Assembly: GCF_943734655.1 (NCBI RefSeq)
Contig: NC_071353.1
Span: forward strand, 135,004,907 to 135,068,906
From: Sabethes cyaneus
Taxonomy: Eukaryota > Arthropoda > Insecta > Diptera > Culicidae
DNA: 64,000 bases
Direction of reading: 5' to 3'
Below, piece after piece: positions 12,750 through 23,600 of this stretch; positions within the stretch are counted from its first letter, which is position 1, and every line of letters begins with the position of its first letter. The notes below the pieces were generated by a model. That model did not search any database. It was not told the DNA's origin and saw nothing but the letters and a program-made list of their open reading frames with translations. The translations under genes were made by a program, and so were the position numbers.

Positions 12750-12866
12750 TTTTTTGTTAGATTATAGTCACTTTAACCAGCTTGGGTCATTCGTGACTTC
12801 TGCGGGGTTGGGATTTGAGCCCGGGTCCTCGACGTGAATGCTAACTACTACGCCGGGACTGACCCC
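12750..12866 (-). mobile_element. Short tRNA-derived SINE with 11-bp target duplication
   Basis: On the minus strand it contains a box A-like GGCGTAGTAGTTAGCA and a box B-like GGGCTCAAATCCC, followed by a short tail ending in an A run. TTCTTTTACAT flanks it at 12739-12749 and 12867-12877, an exact 11-bp duplication. The 117-bp length and lack of similarity to the 212-216-bp SINEs show a separate family. Confidence 0.8.
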
Positions 12867-12877
12867 TTCTTTTACAT

Positions 12878-13030
12878 AATTTTCTTTCTTTATGTTCTCT
12901 TTTTCATATCTCATCTCTGCTTTCATTATTTTGTTTGTTTGTTTGGCCAAAGTAAAATAACCGAATTTAACCCTCTAAAGGACAACGTTATAAAAACGAT
13001 GCTATCAAGCCAATCACTATTCAATGCAAG
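12878..13030. other. Short intergenic spacer
   Basis: Pyrimidine-rich DNA grading into ordinary sequence; nothing recognised. Confidence 0.4.
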
Positions 13031-13032
13031 TA

Positions 13033-13231
13033 CACTAAAGCCGATTTTAATGCGAGGGATACGTTCCGTGTAAATCAAAATGGCGTAAAAAACGCGTAAG
13101 GCAATTGCAAATTATTTTTAAAGTTTTTGTTTTGTGCGGTTTTTTTTACGTAAATTTCGGAATTTACGCGTTTTTTTAACGCAAATTTCGGAATTTACGC
13201 GGATGTGTTCGCGTAAAAAGCGACTTGAGTG
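13033..13231. mobile_element. MITE, 199 bp, CACT ends, TA target site
   Basis: The left end CACTAAAGCCGATTTTAATG is an imperfect inverted match to the right end (reverse complement CACTCAAGTCGCTTTTTACG). TA dinucleotides lie on both sides, at 13031-13032 and 13232-13233. The interior holds ACGCGT and GGAATTTACGCG repeats and no coding. TA duplication and CA-start ends suit a pogo/Tc1-type non-autonomous element. Partial relatives lie at 13928-14010 and 15224-15266. Confidence 0.7.
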
Positions 13232-13256
13232 TATTTATATTTATACACGACAGATA

Positions 13257-13925
13257 CCGCCATCCGGGGTGAGATTGTGCCAAAAACCAAAAATCTTTAT
13301 TTGTGAAAATTTATTATAACTATAGAAACTGGTGACCTAAATTCAAAATGATGATGAACATAACAGATTTATCCATAACTTAGAATGGAACACAGATAAT
13401 ATTAGCAAACTATTAAGCCTAAACAGGGTTTCAAATTTCGCGATCAAATATACTCGGAAATTACGCTTGTAAAAAATGTCTCGCATAAACCAACCCAAAC
13501 AAGAAATTGCATCAACTTGCTATTTTGAAGGTATATAAACTAATCATTTACAATGTATTGAAAGGTTATTATGCGTTGGAAGTTTTGATTACGCAAATAA
13601 TATTATTCGAACCTTTATACTTTTCGAGCTTCACGGGGGTGAGATTGTGCCAAGCCATAATGATCGATCCAATTTGTGGATTTCACATGCACAACAAAAA
13701 TACGTATTTGTCACCCCCTAGAAGGGGTGAAATTGTGCCGAAGTTCATGCAGTTCCAGTAAGATTAGGTTTCATTGTAACTAAACCATCTCTACGGTAGT
13801 TGTTAATTGAACAATTTAGTATATATTGACAGGTTTGAAATCAACTTAGTTCCCAAATTGTGTGTATACTGAGCTAAAGAACAAAAACATATTCTTTTTT
13901 TGCACAATCTCGCCCCGGATGGCGG
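13257..13925. mobile_element. MITE, 669 bp, 24-bp inverted ends, TA target site
   Basis: The ends 13257-13280 and 13902-13925 are inverted repeats with one mismatch in 24 bases, starting CCGCCATCCGGGGTGAGATT. TA flanks both sides at 13255-13256 and 13926-13927. The terminal word GGGGTGAGATTGTGCC recurs inside near 13637-13652 and, with one change, near 13725-13739, in the same orientation as the left end. No transposase is encoded. The internal words may be transposase-binding sites or remains of nested copies. Confidence 0.85.
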
Positions 13926-14038
13926 TACGTAAAAATTCGCGTAAAAAAACAAAAATTCGGGCGTAAAAAAACGCGTAAATTTCGAAATTCGCGTAAAAAA
14001 ACTACAAGGTATACAGCCCTAAAGGTTGTACGAAAGGG

Positions 14039-15222
14039 TGACGTAGGACTATATCAGATCATTAAAATCATTAAAAAAACTTGTTTGCATCATAAACGGT
14101 GAAATAGTAACGAATGACCAGCTCACAGATTGTTGTATTAAATATGATTATGCGTAGCTTGACATGTTTCAATAATCTTACTTTAACTCGCTTGTGGCCT
14201 TTAAAAGGGCCATTGGTTACAAATAACATTAAAGCCAAAGCACGTTCAACGCAAATATGACGTGTCATTCGAATGTCCTTGTCTTTCGACATGAACGTTA
14301 CTTAGCGGCATCGATTCACTGTCTCTTGCTCCGAGAAGGTTCTACTAGATTACTTTCACAGTTTACCGCTGTTACATAGCACAAAATATGGCACATACGC
14401 AAAAATTTCTGTTTTATTTGTATGAGAGTCCTTATCCTCCTACCACAGGGGTGAGGGGTCTCAAACCATCATAAAATAAATTTATGCCTCCAAAAACCCC
14501 CACATGCCAAATTTGGTTCCATGTTTTTGATTGGTTCTAGAGTTATGAGGAAATTTGTAATTCATTTGGATAGGAACCCTCCTCTTAGAAGGGGAAGGGG
14601 TCTCAGTACACCACGGAAAAAATTCTTACCTCCAAAAACCCCCACCTGCCAAATTTGGTTCCTTTTGCTTGATTAGTTCTCGAGTTATAAGGAAATTTGT
14701 ATATTATTTGTATGGGAGCCCACCCTCTTAAAGAGGGGAGGGGTCTCAATTCACCATAGAACAAATTTTTGCCTTTGAAACCCCCAAATGCCAAATTTGG
14801 TTCCATTTGCTTGACTAGTTCTAGAGTTATGAGGAAATTTGTATTTCATTTGTATGGGAACCCCCCCTTCTTAAAAGGAGAAGGGGTCTCAGTACACCAT
14901 AGAAAAAAATCCTGCCTTCTAAAACCCCTACATGCCAAATTTGGTTCCATTTGCTTGATTAGTTCTCGAGTTTTGAGGACATTTGTGTCATTTGTATAGG
15001 AACCCCCCCCCCTGTACGCCCTCCTTAATATTGGTCTCTTACCCTCTCCAAAATTGCTGGTCATTTTATCTATCCAACGACATATAAATTGTTCAGTTGC
15101 GTTCAGTAGTTTAGTAGTTATTAGCATTTGAAATCTTTCATTCAAACGTTACACTTCTATTTTCATTTTCACAAAGTGCTACCCAGTCCCAGTATAGTAA
15201 ACAAAGACGTAGTCCTACGTCA
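14039..15222. repeat. Possible TGACG-ended element carrying C/G-tract tandem repeats
   Basis: TGACGTAGGACTA at 14039-14051 is an inverted match to TAGTCCTACGTCA at 15210-15222, suggesting a 1.18-kb unit. Inside, 14400-15010 holds about five degenerate tandem units of 140-148 bp. Each unit runs from TTTGTATGGGAGCCCC through a G-rich GAGGGGTCTCA to TGCCAAATTTGGTTCC and GTTATGAGGAAATTTG. The same unit type recurs at 43600-44700. No coding is supported. Confidence 0.5.
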
Positions 15223-15223
15223 A

Positions 15224-15266
15224 AACCGCGTAAATTCCGAAATTCGCGTAAAAAGCGACTTCAGTG
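15224..15266. mobile_element. Right-end fragment of the CACT/ACGCG MITE family
   Basis: CGCGTAAATTCCGAAATTCG followed by CGTAAAAAGCGACTTCAGTG and TA matches the right end of the MITE at 13033-13231. The left part is missing. Confidence 0.55.
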
Positions 15267-15389
15267 TACACTCAAAAGAAGCTCAAGTTTTGATTTTCGT
15301 GCAAAAATAATTATCTGTAGCAGTACCAGGGAAAAATAGTCCAATTCCGGATTTCGTTTTTCATGTTTAATGCTTTACTCAGTTATTTT

Positions 15390-16310
15390 TGACGTGGGAC
15401 TACGTCTTACGGCAAGTTTTGGGATAGGGTGTCATTCCGACAAATCGGAAAATGCGAGCGTCACGAAAAAATGAAAGATTTTGAGCGCTAATAGCTCACC
15501 GGTTTCCAGATCAATGTTAAGTATTTTTGCATTGATCGATCGGAAAATCTTCTACGTATCAAACCCAATAAAGAAACCTATTGATTTCAAAGTACGCACT
15601 ACTGAAAAATTGAAAATAAACAAGCACTACTGAAAAATTGAAAATTGAAGCTGGAAATGACGCCATCATAATTTTAATTTGTTTTTAGAAAAAAAAAAAA
15701 CGGTGACAAAATCTCCCCGTCCCAACAGGTCGAAGATTCTTTGCGACGATTGAACCTAGACCAATTTGATATGTGTGCTTGGGAAGTAAACCAAAACAAA
15801 TTGTAAACCCACCAAACAATTTGGTTTGTATATTTCGCTTGCAAGTGAGATATACGAAATCATATCCGTACGAAAAAGTTATATTTCACATTACATAAGG
15901 ACATATAAGTACCAAAGGGGAGGACGTATATTACGTTCATAAATTTTGATAATTTCATCTTGCATTCTATGTAACAATTTTAGGAACACGCCACTTAACA
16001 CTCCTTAATATACGATTAAGATATAACTAAATGTTACAATCATCTATACTGCTTTATAATTCACAGCCATAAGTTTTATATGACGAAACGAACGACTGCA
16101 AAACAACTTATTGTACACTTCGCTTTGACATACTCTAATCATTATGCAATTCCAATGTAAAATTAACATGCATACGACTTAATGTGAACTTTCTATTACG
16201 ATTTTGTGTTATCTGGGAAGTCTGCTCGTCTCAACAAGATTTCTTAACATCGCGGTTAAACCTAGACCATTTTGATGTCTTTGCTTGGGAAGTACGCCAG
16301 AAAGAGTGAC
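15390..16310 (+). repeat. Inverted repeat family, right copy, with internal insertion
   Basis: This block aligns in opposite orientation with 10035-10661, starting at TGACGTGGGACTACGTC. About 400 bases (roughly 15800-16205) have no counterpart in the left copy and look like an insertion. After it the shared tandem unit resumes with GATTTCTTAACATCGCGGTT and CTTGGGAAGTACGCCAG. It has no coding. Confidence 0.65.
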
Positions 16311-17265
16311 AAAGCCACACCCTTAAAAAAAGCTCCGAATTCGGTAAAATTTCACCGAAATCCTAACAGCCGACCGTACGGTTATTCGAGACCCCTCCCT
16401 CTTCCGAAAAGAGATGGGGGAGGGGGCTTTTATACAAATGAAACCAAATTTTAACCAAACATGTATATTATCCAGGCAACTAAAATAGAAAATGTTTATT
16501 TTTCGGGCAAGAAGCATTTTCTGATAAAAGTTTGAACCCCTCCTCAGTCTAAAAAGGAGATGCTTAAGGTACTCTCAGTACATTACGCACACGAAGTTAA
16601 TCTAAGGTTATGCAAGAGAATTACGTTCAAACTGGCAGGATACGACGAAGACAGAGTTAGATCATTTACTGAAGATAATTGACATCTGGATTTTACTTTG
16701 CTTCGCCCAGCTTTACTCCTCTTTTATACCAATTTGTAAATACAGGCTTTCCGTTGCTCTTTGAGTAGCAACAGCCGGATAAATGGTCCCGCCTTTCATG
16801 TTCTTGATTGAAACCCTTTAGGATTGGGCTTGTTTAAACCATACTCAAGTAGCAGTTTGAGTTTTATTACACTCTTGTTGTAGTTTTATGACCAATTTTG
16901 GTCATAAAAACTGGTATATGTGTTAAACAATTTTCAACAAGCTACGAGATCTTAAACAAGCTGTCTACTGTAATGGATTTGTATCTTCGCTTCAGTCTAT
17001 TCTATCCGATGTGACTCCTGGATTCGCTGTCAGTCCATTTTCATTTTACTGTTGGCAAACGACTTGTCAGATAGTTTGGATTATTATTTCAGTCATCTTA
17101 AAACATTAACCTTTTACCAAGCTGTCATCTCACGTAAGACCGAATCCATATTATTTTCATTTTTTTCACTTATTTTTAACTACCCCCTTCACCTTATCGG
17201 TGGGTGCAAAAACATCGGTCAGCCATGCACAAGTACTGACTGCTGCACTACAGCACAGCGGACAA
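16311..17265. other. Intergenic DNA, no gene seen
   Basis: It includes one C/G-tract stretch (about 16380-16425) like the tandem repeats at 14400-15010. It also has a segment near 16845-16935 (CAAGTAGCAGTTTGAG and TTTTATGACCAATTTTGG) that resembles 47703-47780. No coding signature. Confidence 0.4.
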
Positions 17266-17269
17266 ACAA

Positions 17270-18600
17270 GGCCCAGTTAGCAGGGCCGGTCAGGCCGGGC
17301 GGTACAATCTGCCTTGCTTCTCTGCCCGGTAATGGACCTAATTAACGAGATAAGTGCGAAATCTTCAATTAGACACCTTTCTGCCAATTTGAATCCTCTG
17401 CGGCCTCTGCTGCATGGCTGGATGGCTGGTGAGTGAACGGGCGGAGCGCCGGCTTGTCCTGCTATCGACGAGACGGATCTCCCACGGACGGGGCACACAC
17501 AGGGTTCCCTGTGTCTGTGCCCAGGCGGCCGGTGTAAAAGTACATTCTTTCACGGGCTCTAGCTAGCGGCTCGGTGTCACTCGGTGTACTCCATGTTCGA
17601 AGATATCTCTGTTTGACCATAAATTGCCAAGCGCGAGCCAATTAGGCCAGCTGCTTTTGGGCACAGTTGATAATGATGGCGGCAGTTACATGAACATTTG
17701 ACAAAAGGAAAAAAAAAATCGGGGGAAACAGATAAATTTGACTGCCACATAATTTTCCTATACTTTAAATTAACTTTATGATTCGGCAACCGTAACCTAT
17801 TCTAAGTTTTGGTGAGAAAGAATTATCGAAATATTTATAACTGTGCCAGGTCTTGTAGTGGCTGAGCAGAGCAGCCACCGAGCGACCACAAAAACAGTTC
17901 GCGCGCCGAAAATAGAGAACAATTAAGTGATTCTCCCGCCAGCCTTCCTTCTTTTCTTTTCTTTTTTTTGTTGTTGCTTTCCAGCCAGCCAGGGCAGTGT
18001 TTTATGCCCGGTATGGTTATGGCTAACTTTTCAAAGCTTTTTGGCTAAATTGCGATCGCTGATAATATGTTCTGTTTTTTTTTACTTCTGGTTGTTACTC
18101 GACGTGGCTTCCCCGGGCTTGGGTATAGTAGTACTATTAATACTTTTGGCACTTGGCTACTGGAGAGAATGGACTTCGGGCTGCGGCTTCAAGAGTGAAA
18201 GGTTTCGGAATTTCGCACGCATAACGGTACTCTCAATGGTTTCGAATAATTAATGGTGGGTCAAATATAAAAAATAACTCACCATCATTACACCTTGGTC
18301 GCGCACTTGAAGTGAAGCCCGCGCCGAAACGAGGAGCAACAGCAGCAGCAGCCATTACATTGCGTAGAGAACATAAAAAAACGAACGACGAACCGAAGAA
18401 GCTTCACAACACCGCCACCGACCGGTAAGCAGCCGCAGCCTCAGCCTCAGCCTCGGCTCCTCGGAGGAGCGCACCAGATTGTGCGGAAAATTTTACTGTC
18501 TACGATAACGACGTGTAATTTCGGGGTTTTGCTACCCGGCTTGACGGCGGCTGTGCTGTGCTGTGGCGGCGTGGATTGTAGTTACAAATTCCAAGACAAA
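17270..18600. promoter_or_regulatory. Second GC-rich non-coding block; candidate first exon at its end
   Basis: GC- and CpG-rich compared with its surroundings, with CAG/CAGC-rich and CCTCAG-repeat stretches and only short overlapping frames. At about 18300-18427 a CA-rich segment with CAGCAGCAGCAG ends in ACCGACCG followed by GTAAGC, a good splice-donor match. This would suit a plus-strand non-coding first exon, but no acceptor or downstream coding exon is found here. Confidence 0.25.
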
Positions 18601-18661
18601 TGTACTAATTGCGAAGGAAACTAATGCCTGCTAATTAGTTTTGATAAATTGAGTCGGTTTG

Positions 18662-18695
18662 CGACCGACCAACCGACTGGTAGGTTGGTCGGTCG
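18662..18695. repeat. Perfect 13-bp hairpin
   Basis: CGACCGACCAACC at 18662-18674 and its exact reverse complement at 18683-18695, with an 8-base loop. A T run follows, but in a eukaryotic context this is not evidence for a terminator. Confidence 0.8.
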
Positions 18696-18699
18696 GTTT

Positions 18700-20577
18700 T
18701 TTCCTTCTTCTGGAAGTTGGCCCCTGTTGGGAGCGTTTATTCCCAAGAGTCGCATGATTACTGTATTTGTCGCAAGAGGTTGTTTTCCGTGAATTAAATT
18801 ATGAGAGTGAGTTCTTTTTTCTTTTTTGTTGCGGTAAGTGCAAATATTTGCCATTAAATGTGCGAAGATTTTTTGAGAGTTGGGAAACTCAATACAGATC
18901 GCAGTGACTTGAATGACTTAATTTTCATTAGGCCACAGTCAAGTTTGTCTTTCTTCAAATAAACTTGAGTTATAACGTATTTCGGTTTGTTAATATTTGT
19001 ATAAATATTATCGTTTGCGTTTCATCCGGTAAATGATATTACTACCTGACAGATATGTCCCATACCACTGAATTTGAATTGAACTTACCTAATATACCAG
19101 GATGATGATTGTTTGGTTGCATGGAAAGAGAAATAAACAAAATTTATTAGAAATTGATTCTAACACAGACTATTTTGTAGTAAATGTAGTTAATAGGTAA
19201 ATTTTAAAAGTTGGAATTAACCGTTCCAAATTTAGAGTTGAATTAAGAACACAAATTCTAGTGAAATTAATAATTGCCTGTAGATAAATTTAATCAAATC
19301 ATTTTTGTTCTGTTTATAACGAATGTAATTTTAATTTAACTTTACTCTTATTTCATAACTGTTTTTAAATCATGTGTGCGTGTGGTGCAACCACATGTTG
19401 TTACTACTCTGCACAATCACCAACAATAGGTGAAAAGTTTTTTGTCCTGCGTGTCTTCTCACATTAGGCAAAAACACAAGAAAAATGCAAATGCTGTTAT
19501 AGCGGCCAGTTGTTCATTGCATAGACAGCTAGCTCTTCAGGATTTTTTGTTATACGGGTGTTGATTTCAGATGAAAACAAGGAGACAACAAAGCACTAGC
19601 AGACAACAAGATTTCGATAGCAGAAGCAGGCCGAGTTCAGAAAAATAACGCAGAAAAACTTCAGTTTACGCAACAAACGGAGTTTTCATGTTACTATGGT
19701 AAAATATATGAGTGATTCAAGACAGTTAATGGATCAATATTTGGTAAAAAATAGTTCTGTTTGAGTAGATTTGACAGATTTTTAGCTTTTTATGAGCATG
19801 TTATTACACCATAAATCCATTGTCCTGCTATACATATTGTTTAACACCTTTGCAGTCGTGCTTAAAAGGGGACCTCACATATTTTATTACACATAGCAGT
19901 TTATGGCATGACTATTTGTTTTGTAATGCTTACTTTACAGTGCCGTTCGCTAAATGTTGTATATCACACCATCCCCCTTTTGAGTGAATAGTGTAGTATA
20001 CCGAAATTATTCTGTTTTATCGATAAACTGATTTCATCAATTTATACTGTAGTTCATTCTTATAAGTGAGCATTTTTCCTAACATATTTTATCATATAAA
20101 AGAACCGAAAGGTTTCAGAATTTTATAAAATTTTCTATACGGTGAAATAAAATACAGAAATAATGTACAGTGGACTCTCGGAAAAGTTAATCGATTGGGG
20201 ATTGGGTCAATTAACTTTTCCGAATAATTAACATTCTGAGTAGAGGGTATGAAATGGGGAGATTTACTTGGAAGGAGCGTCAAACATGGCTCTGGGACTC
20301 TCTCAAGCTCCAACCTGGCGCCTCCACGCGGATTTAAATCAAATGATGACGATCGATGGCCTTATCTGGAAATGCTTCTTGTACATACTGGAGCAGCTAA
20401 GCTAGGAGGTGCGTGGATGGTAAATAGTCGAATAATGCGCTCCAGAACCTCCCGGTTTATTTTATACATGCAGCTATAAAATAAATACCACGGAGGTCCA
20501 CAGCCTCTTATTTATTTGTTCGATTTAATCGACGTTTTTCGGCGAAATAAGTATGAAGATTTTTAAGTACCAGTTAG
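18700..20577. other. AT-rich intergenic DNA; one pogo-like element end
   Basis: AT-rich and stop-rich on both strands. At 20166-20225 the sequence TACAGTGGACTCTCGG followed by internal TTAACTTTTCCGAATAATTAAC resembles the end of a TA-inserting pogo-type MITE. The matching second end was not found, so this is only a possible fragment. Confidence 0.35.
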
Positions 20578-20687
20578 TTTTATTTATTTATTTAATTGCT
20601 TAGTCAACAGGTAAAAAATCATCCCAATGACAGATTGTGCTATATAACTATAGATGCATAAAGGTACACACGCGTAGACAACATAAA

Positions 20688-23600
20688 TTAACATAATACA
20701 CGCTTAAAACTACACTTATTAGTTTGTCGAGATACATTAAAATTAAACACGTTATAACATTTGTTGAATACACGAGACATGCTACGCATTGGTTCTTTAA
20801 GTCCATAATTTGTTCTCGCAGGACCAATGCTGAGGAACGAATGGGACCGAAGATTGCGGCGACGTATGCTGATATCCAAGGTACTGAGCAGCGCAGAACA
20901 ATCGATGTGTCCTTGCAAGAGATCACCAATAAAGGACGCTTTTGCTACATTTCGTCTCTCCTCTAGTAGTTCCAAATTAATAAGCATGCATCTGCTTTTA
21001 TAGCTAGGCAGATTTAATGGAGCCGTCCACCTGAGATGACGTAGAGCGAAGCGGATGAATTTTCGCTGAATAGCCTCAATGCGTTGAGTTTCGTTCTGGT
21101 AATAAGGAGACCAGACGATGGACGCATATTCTAGGACAGGTCGCACAATCGAGCAATATAGAGTTTTCAGGCAGTAAACATCCTTAAACTTCTTCGCAAA
21201 GCGAAATAAAAAGCCCAGCTGCGAAGAGGCTTTTGACACGATGTAAGCGACGTGATCCTTAAAGGTTAGTTTAGTGTCGATTAGGATTCCCAAATCCTTG
21301 ACTGTTGATTCGCGCTTTAACTGCACACCCTCTAAGGCATAGTTAAAGTGGAATAGTGATTGTCTTCGACCAAAAGAGATTACCGAGCATTTGGATACGT
21401 TAAGTGACATGCGGTTCATTTGGCACCATTCTGCGAAAACTTCCAGCTGTTTTTGTAGGAAAAGTGCATCTTGTGGTTGTTTTATAGTGTAGTATAGCTT
21501 TAAATCGTCGGCGTACGAGAGTTTCATGCAATTCAAAATGAAATTGACATCGTTCATATATAACAAGAATAAAAAAGGCCCAAGATGACTCCCTTGTGGA
21601 ACGCCGGACCAAACTGAGAACGGAGATGAAATATGATCACCTATTTTAACAGACATACTCCGACCGCTTAAGTAAGATTGGAGCCAAAGAAGCAAATGTT
21701 CATTCATGCCCAGTTTATCAAATTTAGCTATCGCTATTTGATGATTCATAGTATCAAATGCTGCGGATAAGTCTGTGTATATTGCGTCCACTTGATTGCC
21801 AGTCTCTATTTGGCGTATCACAAACGACGTGAAGCAGGTTAAGTTGGTTGACGTAGATCGTTTTGGCATAAATCCGTGCTGATCAGGCGAAATGTAATGT
21901 TTGTATCTCTGGACTAGCTCTTGAAGAATAATTAACTCGAACAGTTTAGAAGTGGCACTTAACGCAGCAATGCCTCGATAATTCGATACGATTCGCTTGC
22001 AACCTTTCTTAAAAACAGGAAAAACATACGATTGTTTCCAGCAGTTTGGGAATACGCCTGTAGCTAAGGATAAGTTAAATACTGTTGCAAGAGGTGTCGC
22101 AAGTGTCTCCATGCAGCGTTTCAGAATGACTGACGGGATACCGTCAGGGCCGTGTCCCTTAGATGATTTTAAGGCTTTTCCAGCTGATATAAGCATGTCA
22201 ACGGAGATAAAAAACGGCAATGCGGGCGCAGAAAGTCGGGGAACGTTTCCGGTAGCGACAATTACATCCTGCGGTTCGAGACGTTCATTTGTGAACACGC
22301 TACTAAAATGAGAACGAAACAAGTCTGCAATGTCAGCAGTGGAGTCGGCTTCGAATAAACCATTGGACATCATAGAAGGCAACCCTGATTCTTTCCGTTG
22401 CTCATTCACGTGGCGCCAGAAGCTTCTGGGGTTTGCCTTGAGGCGGCGTTGCAGATTGTTCTGGTACGCGTTATACAGGCGATCGTTAAGTAGTTTATAA
22501 TTAGCATTCGCTTCTAAATATCTTGTCTTCGTGGCTTCAGTGCGATGCTTACTGTGTTGTCTAAGGGCAGCACGTTTCACCGTTTTAAGATGCTTCAGAT
22601 CGCGGTTGGTCCAGGCTGGTTTAGATGATACACGCTTAGTTTTTACGGGTACAAACTGGTCGATAGCATAGAGGATAATGCTAGAGATAGTCGATGCTGC
22701 GAGATTGGCGTCATGATCGCGAAGGGCCTCGTCCCAATCAACATGTGTAAAAAAATCGTTCATGCCGTGGAAATTTGCCTTAGTGAAATCGTACGACAGG
22801 CTTTCAGAAGTGTCCCGAAAGCGTAGTTGTGGGCTAATCTTTAAATGCGTAAGCAAAGGAGGATGATGCCTACAAAGCTTTACGAGCGGTGACGGAGCCT
22901 CCATAACCAAACAGTCTGCGCATAATTCATCGGCAGCGAAACATAGATCAAGCGTGCGATGATTTTCGTTTACAATTCCACTCATCTGTTTGAGTCCAGC
23001 GGTGCAATATGCATCGAGCAGTTTTCGCGGTGCTATTCCAATAGAGGACAGAGACGTGACCGGAAAGAAAGATCCGTAAGGGTTGCACTGCCAAGTAATC
23101 GCGCTTAAATTAAAATCACCAAAAATGATAATTTTATCTCGGGGCCCCAGTTGCGAAACAATCCAGTTGAGTGAATTAACATGTTTTTCAATTAGAGTTT
23201 CATCGTTTACTCGATCAGGAGGAATATATACCACGCATAGATAGAGTGTTCCGTCAGCAGTAGTAATTGCGACCCATAATTGTTCAACCGCTGAGCAATC
23301 TGGAGAATTAACCGTACGAGACTTGAAACATGAACGAACAGCTAACAATACACCACCTCCTGTGCGTTTGAAACTATTTAAAGACGACCGGTCCTGTCGA
23401 TATACGGAGTACGAGTCATTGAACAGCTGGTTCGTCAAAGTATTCTCGTTCAACCACGTTTCAGTGAAAGCGTAGACATCATAGCAGGCGTCGCTGAGGG
23501 CTGACTGGTACTCGGCTAGGGTACTGTTTATTCCGCCAACGTTTTGATAATAAATCAGGACATTCGACGTGGCTAGTGGGGCGTCGCTTACTAGGGGTGC

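Noticed and set aside
18662..18710. Rho-independent terminator (hairpin followed by T run)
   Set aside because: That signal has meaning in bacteria. The context is insect nuclear DNA and no gene ends here.
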